A DNA stretch of 64,000 nucleotides from Endobugula sp047636495 (lineage in GTDB: Bacteria > Pseudomonadota > Gammaproteobacteria > Pseudomonadales > Cellvibrionaceae), in assembly GCA_047636495.1 (NCBI GenBank), contig JBLILH010000001.1, positions 169,956 through 233,955 of the forward strand, read 5' to 3'. The notes under the pieces were generated by a model. It did not search any database. It was given only the letters and a program-made list of their open reading frames with translations, and was not told the DNA's origin. Shown in pieces: positions 9,362 through 18,205 of the stretch. A program made the translations under genes and the position numbers. Numbering within the stretch: position 1 is the first letter of the stretch; every line of letters starts with the position of its first letter.

Positions 9362-9643
9362 TTACCTTGATGCCAGAATTAGGTTGTTAATACTGAGTGG
9401 ATCAATCATTGTATAATGAGTTTAGTATAGTCAAATCGCGGCGGTTATGTTCAATTGGCGGGCTAAGCTTGTACATATCGAGCTAATTATTCTTTGAAAA
9501 GGCTAGTATTTATTCCTGCCTTATCATTAAGCGATTTTTCGCCATTACATTGTTAGCAATATTCTGTAACATTCAGCTAATCTCACGGCGCAAATTATGA
9601 CTCACTACCGACGGAATAACCCTAAATAAATAAAGGTATAACG

Positions 9644-10915
9644 ATGAAATTAGAATCTCTGGCATTGCATCACGGCTATACATCGGAAGACACCACCAAA
9701 GCGGCAGCGGTGCCTATTTATCAAACCACATCGTTTACCTTTGACGATACTCAGCACGGGGCTGATTTATTCGATTTGAAGGTCGCGGGCAACATTTACA
9801 CGCGTATTATGAACCCAACGACAGATGTGCTGGAGCAGCGTATTGCGGCGATGGAAGGTGGGGTTGGCGCGTTGGCTGTTGCATCGGGTATGTCAGCAAT
9901 CACTTACGCTATTCAGTGTATTTGTGAGGTGGGCGATAATATTGTGAGTACTAGCCAATTATATGGCGGCACGTATAACCTATTTGCCCACACCTTCCCT
10001 AAGCAGGGTATCGAAGCGCGTATGTTGTCGCATGATGACTTTGAAGGTTTTGAAAAAGCGATTGATGATAAGACGAAAGCGATTTTTTGTGAGTCTATTG
10101 GTAATCCTGCGGGCAATGTTGTTGATATCGTTCGGCTTGCAGAAATAGCAGGCAAGCATGGTGTGCCTTTAATCGTTGATAATACGGTAGCAACACCCTT
10201 CTTGTGCCGCCCTTTTGAGCTGGGTGCCGACATTGTGATTCATTCGTTAACTAAATATATAGGAGGTCACGGTACGTCGATAGGCGGCGTCATAGTTGAC
10301 TCTGGCAAGTTTGATTGGGTGGGTAATAAAGCGCGCTTTCCCGTGTTGAATGAGCCAGACCCGTCTTATCATGGAGTGGTATACACCGAAGCTTTAGGCG
10401 AGGCTGCGTATATTGGTCGCTGCCGTGTCGTGCCTTTACGTAATACTGGCGCTGCACTGTCACCTATGAACGCTTTCCAGATCATGCAGGGTCTAGAGAC
10501 CTTGGGTTTGCGCATGGAACGTCATTGCGAAAATGCAGAAAAATTGGCGAAATATTTAACCGCTCACGATAAAGTTGAGTGGGTTAACTATGCAGCGTTA
10601 CCCGATAGTCCTTACTTTGATATGTGCCAAAAAATCACCGGTGGTAAAGCATCGGGTATTTTAAGTTTTGGTGTCAAAGGTGGTGCAGAAGCCGGTGGTC
10701 GCTTTATCGATGCGCTACAAATGATTTTGCGTTTAGTGAATATTGGCGATGCCAAATCATTAGCTTGTCATCCTGCATCCACTACACACAGACAGCTTAA
10801 CGAAGAAGAGTTGGCGGCGGCCGGTGTCAGTGCCGACCTAGTTCGAATTTCGGTGGGTATTGAAAACATCGCCGATATTATTGAAGATGTTGAGCAGGCG
10901 TTAACCCACGTATAG
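9644..10915 (+). CDS. metY: O-acetylhomoserine sulfhydrylase (aminocarboxypropyltransferase)
   Basis: 423 residues of the Cys/Met-metabolism PLP family. The start at 9644 is preceded by AAAGGT. Hallmarks are ETLALHHGY-like LESLALHHGYTSED, YTRIMNPTTDVLEQRIAAMEGG, ASGMSAI, and the PLP-lysine region HSLTKYIGGHGTSIGG (Lys near residue 205). The long form with an insertion (residues ~225-260, FPVLNEPDPSYHGVVY) distinguishes O-acetylhomoserine sulfhydrylases from cystathionine gamma-synthases (~385 residues). The enzyme makes homocysteine (or methionine) from O-acetylhomoserine and sulfide (or methanethiol) in the cytoplasm. It is a single gene between convergent and divergent neighbours. Confidence 0.94.
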   Translation: MKLESLALHHGYTSEDTTKAAAVPIYQTTSFTFDDTQHGADLFDLKVAGNIYTRIMNPTTDVLEQRIAAMEGGVGALAVASGMSAITYAIQCICEVGDNIVSTSQLYGGTYNLFAHTFPKQGIEARMLSHDDFEGFEKAIDDKTKAIFCESIGNPAGNVVDIVRLAEIAGKHGVPLIVDNTVATPFLCRPFELGADIVIHSLTKYIGGHGTSIGGVIVDSGKFDWVGNKARFPVLNEPDPSYHGVVYTEALGEAAYIGRCRVVPLRNTGAALSPMNAFQIMQGLETLGLRMERHCENAEKLAKYLTAHDKVEWVNYAALPDSPYFDMCQKITGGKASGILSFGVKGGAEAGGRFIDALQMILRLVNIGDAKSLACHPASTTHRQLNEEELAAAGVSADLVRISVGIENIADIIEDVEQALTHV

Positions 10916-10927
10916 CGATTAATAATA

Positions 10928-10967
10928 GCGTAATCTGGGGTGGGTAGTGACAAGCCCCAGCTTACGC
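10928..10967. terminator. hairpin between metY and ppsR ends
   Basis: GCGTAATCTGGGG (10928-10940) pairs with CCCCAGCTTACGC (10955-10967) with one mismatch, around a 14-base loop. It lies between the converging 3' ends and includes the last codon region of ppsR. There is no clear run of T after either arm, so it may be a bidirectional stop or only a stabilising hairpin. Confidence 0.5.
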
Positions 10968-11780
10968 ATTTACCCTTCGCTCTATGCCTATTTTATCCAT
11001 AATACGTGTTGATAGTTCCTCAATCGATAAGTGTGTTGAGTTGAGATAAGGCAGTTTGTACCTATCTATTGTGGCTTTAAATTGACGCGTTTCAAAATCA
11101 CACTGCTTGAGTGAGGCGTAGCGTGAGTTGGCGTAGCGTTCTTCACGGATACTGGCTAAACGTTCGGGCGTAATCATTAAGCCAAACAATTTTTCTCGAT
11201 GAGGTTGAAGCGATTTTGGTAACGCCGAGTCATCGAGATCATCTTCGGTGAGGGGGTAATTGGCGGCGCGAATACCAAAGTGCATGCCTAAATAAAGGCA
11301 GGTTGGTGTTTTACCACTACGGCTCAGCCCAACCAAAATCACATCGGCAGAAGAGTAGTTTTTAGTATTCCCACCGTCATCATTCTCTAATACGTAGTTT
11401 ACTGCTTGAATGCGCTGATGATAATTCGTCTGCACCATGCCAAAGGCGGTGCCTGGGCTGTGGTCTGCAACTTGTCCAAATAGTTTTTCCATGGGATCTA
11501 GAAACGCATCAAACATATCTAAAACCACGCCTTTTGATTCACGTAAAATCTCCCGTAAATTGTCATCGACAACACTCATTACCACTAATGGCGTGGTATC
11601 CATGCTATTGGCGCTGGCATTAATGTGGTCGGTGGCTTGTTTCGCTCGCTCTATGGTGTTGACGTAAGGCAGAGTGACTTGATCAATGTGTAACCCGCTA
11701 AACCGTGATAGCAGGCTATGACCCAGTGATTCTGCGGTAATCCCGGTGCCATCCGAAATGAAGTAAGCAATGTGATGCAT
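10962..11780 (-). CDS. ppsR: PEP synthetase regulatory kinase/pyrophosphorylase
   Basis: 272 residues, typical of the DUF299/PpsR family. It opens with IAYFISDGTGITAESLGHSLL and has the P-loop-like VILVGLSRSGKTPTCLYL (about 150-167) and NYPLTEDDLDD. The family phosphorylates PEP synthase on threonine using ADP (inactivation) and removes the phosphate by phosphorolysis (activation). It is divergently transcribed from ppsA with 145 bp between the starts, the usual arrangement for regulator and target. The C-terminal ISTLS-like segment is complete and no lesion is seen. Confidence 0.95.
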   Translation of the reverse strand: MHHIAYFISDGTGITAESLGHSLLSRFSGLHIDQVTLPYVNTIERAKQATDHINASANSMDTTPLVVMSVVDDNLREILRESKGVVLDMFDAFLDPMEKLFGQVADHSPGTAFGMVQTNYHQRIQAVNYVLENDDGGNTKNYSSADVILVGLSRSGKTPTCLYLGMHFGIRAANYPLTEDDLDDSALPKSLQPHREKLFGLMITPERLASIREERYANSRYASLKQCDFETRQFKATIDRYKLPYLNSTHLSIEELSTRIMDKIGIERRVNA

Positions 11781-11925
11781 ATATCTATTCCCGTTAACCT
11801 GTTCTTTTAATCGCTGTTGATGGTTATTCTACGGTAAAAAACGACTTATGCTTATTTTTTTGGGGGCATTTCACGATATACTGCGGCGCATATACTGACG
11901 ACAAACAAATATTGAGGAACACCTT

Positions 11926-14292
11926 ATGGCGGATTACATACTTTGGTTTGATGGCTTAGGCATGAATGACGTTGACCGCGTTGGCGGCAAAAATGCCTCG
12001 TTAGGCGAAATGATTAGCCACCTCAAAGGTATGGGCGTAAGTGTACCCAATGGCTTTGCGACGACAGCGGCGGCGTTTCGTGAATTTTTGGACCAGAGTG
12101 GTCTTAATGATCGTATTCAAGCCATATTGTCGGCATTAGATGTTAGCGATGTGAATGCCTTAGCGAAAGCCGGAGCGGATATCCGCCGTTGGGTAGTGGA
12201 AACGCCGTTTCAGCCTGCTCTAGAGGAAGCTATTAAGAAGGCGTTTGTTCAACTCCAAGACGGTAACCAAAATTTATCGGTCGCGGTGCGTTCATCGGCG
12301 ACGGCAGAAGATTTGCCGGATGCGTCTTTTGCGGGTCAGCAAGAAACTATGTTGAACGTCCGGGGTTATGATCAAGTGATGCTAGCGATCAAAGAGGTGT
12401 TTGCGTCATTATTTAATGATCGTGCGATTAGTTACCGTGTTCACCAAGGTTTTGAGCATGCAGAAGTGGCTCTATCGGCAGGTATTCAACGCATGGTGCG
12501 CAGTGAAACTGGTTCGAGCGGGGTGATGTTTACCTTGGATACTGAATCGGGTTTTCGTGATGCAGTATTTATCACTTCTTCTTATGGCCTGGGCGAAACC
12601 GTGGTACAGGGTTCGGTTAATCCTGATGAATTCTATATCTACAAGCCTGCATTAAGAGCGGGGAAAAAGTCTATTTTACGTCGCAATTTAGGCAGTAAAA
12701 TGATCAAAATGATTTACTCTTCTCAGCCCGATCAATTAGTGGATACAGTAGATGTTGCTGAAGCGGATAGACAGCAGTTCTCTATTTCTGACAGCGAGGC
12801 CGAAGAACTGTCAAAACAAGCATTAATTATTGAAGAGCATTACGGTCGCCCAATGGATATTGAGTGGGCAAAAGACGGAGATGATCAGCAGATATATATT
12901 GTTCAAGCACGTCCTGAAACGGTAAAAAGTCAAGAGACGAGTAGTAGTGCGGTTGAGCGTTTTAAATTAAACGAAACCAGTCATATTGTGTGTGAAGGAC
13001 GATCTATCGGACAGCGCATTGGCAAGGGTGTGGTGAGGGTGGTTGATGGCATTAGTCAAATGGATCAAGTACGCGAAGGCGATATTTTGGTGACTGATAT
13101 GACAGACCCGGACTGGGAGCCGGTGATGAAATTAGCGAGCGCGATTGTGACTAACCGTGGTGGGCGCACTTGCCATGCGGCGATTATCGCACGCGAACTC
13201 GGCATTGCTGCCGTGGTAGGCTGTGGTGACGCAACTCAAAAGCTATCGACGGGTATGCCGGTGACGGTATCGTGTGCGGAAGGTGACACCGGTTATGTGT
13301 ATGCGGGTGAGTTAGATTACACCCAGTCGGAAGATCGTGTTGACGAGATGCCAGCGTTACCGATTAAGGTCATGATGAATGTAGGTAATCCCGATCGCGC
13401 CATGTCCTTTTCGAGTCTGCCTAATATGGGTGTTGGTCTGGCCCGTTTAGAATTTATTATTAATCGTATGGTTGGCGTTCACCCCAAAGCATTGTTGGAT
13501 TTTGATAATCTTGATAGTGAATTAAAAAATACAGTGGCACGTCATATCGCCGGTTATGCTAGCCCTACCGATTATTTTGTAGAAAAAGTTGTGGAAGGTG
13601 TGTCGACGATTGCCGCATCATTCGCGCCTGAAACCGTTATTGTGCGCATGTCCGATTTTAAATCGAACGAATACGCCCACCTCATTGGTGGTGCGCAGTA
13701 TGAGCCGGATGAAGAAAATCCGATGATTGGTTATCGTGGCGCGGCGCGTTATATTTCTGCATCGTTTCGCGAATGCTTTGCGCTGGAGTGTAAAGCCTTG
13801 CGCATAGTGCGTGAAGATATGGGTTTAGACAATGTACAAATTATGATCCCATTTGTGCGTACCGTAGACGAAGCCCGACAGGTCACTGAATTGTTGGCAG
13901 AGTACGGTCTTAAACGCGGCGAAAACGGTTTAAAGCTAATTATGATGTGCGAATTGCCATCGAATGCATTGCTTGCCGATCAGTTCTTAGAGTATTTTGA
14001 TGGTTTCTCTATCGGTTCGAATGATCTAACGCAATTAACTTTAGGTTTAGATCGTGACTCTGGCTTGATTGCACATTTGTTTGATGAACGTAACGATGCC
14101 GTTAAAGCCTTGTTATCAATGGCAATTAAGGCGTGTAAAAAAGCCGATAAATATGTGGGGATTTGCGGGCAGGGCCCATCAGATCATATCGACTTTGCCC
14201 TGTGGTTATTGGATCAGGGTATTGACTCGATATCGTTAAACCCAGACTCTGTGATTGATACGTGGTTGCACTTGGCTAAGCACGCAAAGTAA
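11926..14292 (+). CDS. ppsA: phosphoenolpyruvate synthase
   Basis: 788 residues, the normal length. The ATP-grasp PEP/pyruvate-binding domain starts at residue ~5 (GLGMNDVDRVGGKNASLGEM, AVRSSATAEDLPDASFAGQQET). The swivelling phosphohistidine domain has the active-site motif TNRGGRTCHAAIIA (His near residue 419; the Thr next to it is the usual PpsR target). The C-terminal TIM-barrel contains SIGSNDLTQLTLGLDRDSG and the catalytic Cys in GICGQGPSDH (near residue 749). It makes PEP from pyruvate, ATP and water, a gluconeogenic step. AGGAAC precedes the ATG. A clear bidirectional terminator follows. Confidence 0.97.
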   Translation: MADYILWFDGLGMNDVDRVGGKNASLGEMISHLKGMGVSVPNGFATTAAAFREFLDQSGLNDRIQAILSALDVSDVNALAKAGADIRRWVVETPFQPALEEAIKKAFVQLQDGNQNLSVAVRSSATAEDLPDASFAGQQETMLNVRGYDQVMLAIKEVFASLFNDRAISYRVHQGFEHAEVALSAGIQRMVRSETGSSGVMFTLDTESGFRDAVFITSSYGLGETVVQGSVNPDEFYIYKPALRAGKKSILRRNLGSKMIKMIYSSQPDQLVDTVDVAEADRQQFSISDSEAEELSKQALIIEEHYGRPMDIEWAKDGDDQQIYIVQARPETVKSQETSSSAVERFKLNETSHIVCEGRSIGQRIGKGVVRVVDGISQMDQVREGDILVTDMTDPDWEPVMKLASAIVTNRGGRTCHAAIIARELGIAAVVGCGDATQKLSTGMPVTVSCAEGDTGYVYAGELDYTQSEDRVDEMPALPIKVMMNVGNPDRAMSFSSLPNMGVGLARLEFIINRMVGVHPKALLDFDNLDSELKNTVARHIAGYASPTDYFVEKVVEGVSTIAASFAPETVIVRMSDFKSNEYAHLIGGAQYEPDEENPMIGYRGAARYISASFRECFALECKALRIVREDMGLDNVQIMIPFVRTVDEARQVTELLAEYGLKRGENGLKLIMMCELPSNALLADQFLEYFDGFSIGSNDLTQLTLGLDRDSGLIAHLFDERNDAVKALLSMAIKACKKADKYVGICGQGPSDHIDFALWLLDQGIDSISLNPDSVIDTWLHLAKHAK

Positions 14293-14313
14293 CCTCATAT
14301 CGAAACGAAATAA

Positions 14314-14340
14314 AAGAAGGGAAGCATTGCTTCCCTTCTT
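14314..14340. terminator. bidirectional intrinsic terminator between ppsA and ndh
   Basis: AAGAAGGGAAGC (14314-14325) and GCTTCCCTTCTT (14329-14340) form a perfect 12-bp stem with a 3-base loop. TTTATTT follows on the plus strand, and the complement of CGAAATAAAA gives TTTTATTTCG on the minus strand, so it can serve both converging genes. Confidence 0.9.
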
Positions 14341-14394
14341 TTATTTCAGAAGATTTTTGCCAGACTTTGGTTTGCGTAATAAGTCCCTTTTTTA

Positions 14395-15696
14395 TTAATG
14401 TAATTTTAATCGCGGTTTAAGAATATGATTTATTTTATCCGAGACCATCATTAATGTGGCTCTTACCCAGCCGTGCAATGCAATTTGGTGCATGCGGTAT
14501 AACGAGATATAAGCAATGCGGGCAATTTTTCCACTAACGTTAAAGGTGTCGCCCCGCACTAAATTACCCATTAATACGCCTACCGTTGAGAATTCACTTA
14601 ATGAAATTAACGAACCTTTGTCGCTGTAGCGAAACTCGACTAATGGTTTTTCTTTCACGGTATTAATAATGTTTTTACCTACCGTTGCGGCCATTTGATG
14701 CGCCGATTGTGCACGCGGAGGCACCCAGCGTTTTTCATCCAGTTTAAAACCAGCGCAATCGCCAATGGCATAGATAGAGGGGTCGTTAGTGGTTTGTAAA
14801 TATTGGTTAACAATGACTTGATTGATTCTGTTCGTGTCAATACCTTCTATCTCGGACATAAAGTCGGGTACTTTGATACCTGCCGCCCATAGCAGCATGT
14901 CAGCTTCTACATGTGATTCGTCTGCGGTAATAAATGCATGATGTTCGGCTTTTGCCACTTGCGTATTAAGTCGGATATCGGCGCCGATTTTTGTTAAATC
15001 AGTGAGCACATCGGCAGACACTTTTTCTGACAATGCCGAGACTAACCGCGTTCCTGCTTCTAATAAGGTGACTTGTAAATGTTCTTCTTTAATACGGTTT
15101 AGGCCGTAGAGTGAAAATAAATTACGCGAATTAAATAATTCTGCCGCAAGCTCCACACCTGTCGCCCCGCCACCGACAATAGCAACACGTAAGCATGCGG
15201 TTGGATCATCTATGAGTTTACGGTTTAGGCGAATAAATTGATTGACTAAGCGGTCGTGGAATTTGATCGCTTGTTGGGTACTATCTAAAAATTGACAGTG
15301 TTCACCTATGCCTTCAATGCCAAAGTCGTTGGACGCACTACCAATTGCCATTACTAAGATATCGTAAGGTTCATTGCGTTGAGGGAGAATTTCTTCGCCA
15401 TCATCATCATCATAGACGGGTGCGAGGTGGATAACTTTTTTATTGCGGTCAATACCAGAGAATGTTCCCAGCTTAAACGTAAAGTGGAGGGCGTGGGCGT
15501 GTGCACGATAGCTTACGGAGTCAATTTCAGCGTCTAGGCTACCTGCCGCGACTTCGTGTAATAAGGGCTTCCATAAATGCGTTGAGTTACGGTCGATAAG
15601 AACAATTTCATGTTCTTTCTGCTTACCTAGCTTTCGCCCTAGAAGCGTCGCTAACTCTAAACCACCCGCACCACCACCGACAATGACTACCTTCAT
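14395..15696 (-). CDS. ndh: type II NADH dehydrogenase (NDH-2)
   Basis: 433 residues. It carries two dinucleotide-binding glycine motifs: FAD at the N-terminus (VVIVGGGAGGLELATLLG, residues 3-20) and NADH in the middle (VAIVGGGATGVELAAELF, about 170-187). The typical YAIGDCAGF FAD motif lies at about 308-316. The C-terminal ~50 residues (ISLYRMHQIALHGWVRATLMMV) give the amphipathic membrane anchor of NDH-2. It transfers electrons from NADH to quinone without pumping protons, on the cytoplasmic face of the inner membrane. GAAGAGGTAACAG precedes the start. No damage seen. Confidence 0.95.
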   Translation of the reverse strand: MKVVIVGGGAGGLELATLLGRKLGKQKEHEIVLIDRNSTHLWKPLLHEVAAGSLDAEIDSVSYRAHAHALHFTFKLGTFSGIDRNKKVIHLAPVYDDDDGEEILPQRNEPYDILVMAIGSASNDFGIEGIGEHCQFLDSTQQAIKFHDRLVNQFIRLNRKLIDDPTACLRVAIVGGGATGVELAAELFNSRNLFSLYGLNRIKEEHLQVTLLEAGTRLVSALSEKVSADVLTDLTKIGADIRLNTQVAKAEHHAFITADESHVEADMLLWAAGIKVPDFMSEIEGIDTNRINQVIVNQYLQTTNDPSIYAIGDCAGFKLDEKRWVPPRAQSAHQMAATVGKNIINTVKEKPLVEFRYSDKGSLISLSEFSTVGVLMGNLVRGDTFNVSGKIARIAYISLYRMHQIALHGWVRATLMMVSDKINHILKPRLKLH

Positions 15697-15886
15697 GCTG
15701 TTACCTCTTCCTTAATGTTGACCACTGTCAATACAGTATAATCATAAATGGCGCGATTACACGCCTCAATATCTTATCGTATAGTCAATGTTACTCATGT
15801 TTTGTGACTTGCTCTTAGCGTGGATGAGTCACTTGGTGAACTTATTCGTTCGCATTCATTCGATACCATTTTGTTAAACGGCCACT

Positions 15887-16947
15887 TCAAATTAACGTCT
15901 GGTCATCAAATATTGGGCTGGGGCGGTTTCCGGCAGTGGTTTGAAAAGCCTCAACGGTTGCCGCCGTTTCTTGAATAGCCTCAAATCTGGTGATATGGAA
16001 GATGGCATCACCTTCGTTCACCAAAGGAATATTGCTATTGCCGATAATAATACCGTTGTACTGAGATTTTATTTCGTCTTCTGGCGGGTCAAAAAGAGCT
16101 GACGAATCTGAGATGACACCCAGTAGGTCGCCTTTCTTAACAGGTGCAGCTAATGGTGCCAATGAGCGTAATATGCCGCTTTGTGTTGCGCGTTCGCCGC
16201 CACTGGAGCGTGCAACAAAAGGTTCGTGGGATTTGGGAACGGTTTTAGTTGCGAACAGCATCGTTAATTTACGCATGACCGAAAGGATGCCTCGAACACC
16301 GGCACGAATCGATAGTTCATCAAAACGCAATGCTTCCCCCGCTTCATATAGCAAGACTTTAACGCCGTGCTCATCAGCGGCTTGTCGCATAGACCCGTCA
16401 CGCAGATTAGCCTATTAGTAATACGGGCACTAAAAAAGCTTCCGCAAGATTTTTGGCTTCTGGGTCGTCTAAGTTAGCGCTAATTTGTGGGAGGTTAGAT
16501 CGATGTATTGCACCGGTATGTCAATCGATACCGTAATCACATTCTTTGACAACCTCATTTAAAAAATATGCGCCAGTCTTGCCGCCAAAGAGCCCTGTTG
16601 TGAACCGGCAAAGCAACGGGTTAAGTCGCGTCTATCAGGTAGATAACGTGAATGCTGAATAATACCGAAGACGTTTACTACAGGGAGGACGATTAACGTA
16701 CCACGAAGCGTTTGAGCGTGGTACTTTTTAGTAAACGCCGAATGATTTCTACACCATTTAACTCATCTCCGTGAATAGCAGCAGAAATAAACAAGCGAGG
16801 CCCCGGCTTTTTTGCACAAATAATATGTAACGGAATACTCACGTCGGTATGGGTGAAGAGTGTAGCCACGGGCAAGTCAATAATCGGTTGCTCGCCCGGT
16901 GTAATAGTGACGCCATTAATGGCGATAGGCTTTTTTTTAGTGGTCAT
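15887..16947 (-). pseudogene. succinylglutamate desuccinylase/aspartoacylase-type protein, frameshifted
   Basis: The N-terminal part from ATG 16947 reads IAINGVTITPGEQPIIDLPVA and RLFISAAIHGDELNGVEIIRRLL. IHGDELNG carries the His and Glu zinc ligands of the M14-like aspartoacylase fold. The frame stops at 16693-16695. Downstream pieces of the same protein occur in other frames: GLFGG, GIDIHTGAIHRSNLPQISANLDDPEAKNLAEAF, and from about 16390 the C-terminal half (VKVLLYEAGEALRFDELSIRAG, LGVISDSSALFDPPEDEI, NIPLVNEGDAIFHI) to TAA 15887. At least two indels plus stops are needed. It lies 55 bp downstream of rimK on the same strand; this pairing with RimK is seen in other bacteria, where the protein is thought to act on glutamate or its adducts. 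Here it is inactive. Confidence 0.85.
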
Positions 16948-17002
16948 CGTTTAAGCTCAGTAGCGTCACTGCCATTGCGAATGTGGTGTTTTGCGAGAGA
17001 TA

Positions 17003-17914
17003 TTAGCCTTTGCCACGAGTACGCGTTTTATTAGGTTTGGCATTTTCTTCTATACACTTAATGATTATTCCTGCTACATCTTTTTCGGTCGCTTTTTCTA
17101 TGCCCTCAAGACCCGGCGATGAATTAACTTCCATGACTAGGGGTCCGCGGGCAGAGCGCAATAAGTCTACACCGCACACATTTAAACCCATTATTTGCGC
17201 TGCTTTAGCCGCTGTTGCACGCTCTTTTGGCGTGAGCTTAACCAGCTTCGCGGAACCGCCTCTATGAATATTAGAGCGAAACTCTCCTTCGGGTGCTGTT
17301 CTTTGCATTGCCGCAATGACTTTGCCACCCACTACGAAGCAGCGTAAATCGCTACCGCCGGCTTCTTTAATATATTCTTGAATCAGTATATTACTCTTAA
17401 CACCCATAAACGCCTCGATCACACTTTCGGCGGCTTTTTGTGTTTCGGCTAGTACCACGCCGATACCTTGTGTGCCCTCTAACAGTTTAATCACTAATGG
17501 TGCGCCACCGACCTCACGAATTAAGCCTTTAACGTCGTCGGGTGAGTTGGCAAATGCGGTGACGGGAATGCCCACACCTTTGCGTGATAATAACTGTATG
17601 GAGCGTAACTTATCTCGTGAGCGTGAAATCGCCACAGATTCGTTAATGCAGTAGGTGCCCATTATTTCAAACTGTCTCACCACCGATGTTCCATAAAACG
17701 TCACCGACGTACCAATACGAGGAATTACCGCATCAAAGTCACCGGGGTTAAATTCTTCATCTTTATAATGGATCGAGGGGCTATCCGTCCCCATATCCAT
17801 GAAGCAGCGTAGGTGATCTATTACTCGTACATCGTGGCCTTTGGCCTTACCCGCGTCGACCAATCGCCTGGTTGAATATAGGTTTTTATTTCTGGATAAA
17901 ATGGCAATTTTCAT
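17003..17914 (-). CDS. rimK: ribosomal protein S6--L-glutamate ligase (ATP-grasp)
   Basis: 303 residues. RimK hallmarks are present: MKIAILSRNKNLYSTRRLVDAG at the start, VIPRIGTSVTFYGTSVVRQFE, the ATP-grasp segments PLVIKLLEGTQGIGVVLAE and ILIQEYIKEAGGSDLRCFVVGGKV, and the metal-binding VCGVDLLRSARGPLVMEVNSSPGLEGIE. The enzyme adds glutamates to the C-terminus of ribosomal protein S6, and related members synthesise poly-glutamate. The C-terminal tail is basic (NKTRTRGKG). It is intact although its downstream partner is broken. Confidence 0.93.
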   Translation of the reverse strand: MKIAILSRNKNLYSTRRLVDAGKAKGHDVRVIDHLRCFMDMGTDSPSIHYKDEEFNPGDFDAVIPRIGTSVTFYGTSVVRQFEIMGTYCINESVAISRSRDKLRSIQLLSRKGVGIPVTAFANSPDDVKGLIREVGGAPLVIKLLEGTQGIGVVLAETQKAAESVIEAFMGVKSNILIQEYIKEAGGSDLRCFVVGGKVIAAMQRTAPEGEFRSNIHRGGSAKLVKLTPKERATAAKAAQIMGLNVCGVDLLRSARGPLVMEVNSSPGLEGIEKATEKDVAGIIIKCIEENAKPNKTRTRGKG

Positions 17915-18205
17915 CAGTTATTCCGTAAGTTTTAATGTGGATAGAGCATGGTTAATGCTTAACGGTAAAGCTACACACAGCTGCAAATAAGTATCAATAA
18001 TTACAAATAAGAGTATCAGGATTTACCTTGGAAAACTGTTTTATTATGATTGGAATTATATCTTCGTAGTACGAATTGCCACTCGTTTAGGGCATCTTTG
18101 ACGAATAGAATATAGATGGCTGGAGCTAGCCCTAGGGTGTTTGATTAATAGCCGTACACATTAATAAGTTTTACAATAAGTATTTACCATAACCGATAGT
18201 AATTT

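Noticed and set aside
9362..9643. SAM or other methionine-type riboswitch before metY
   Set aside because: None of the conserved SAM-I/II/SAH boxes could be found in the leader.
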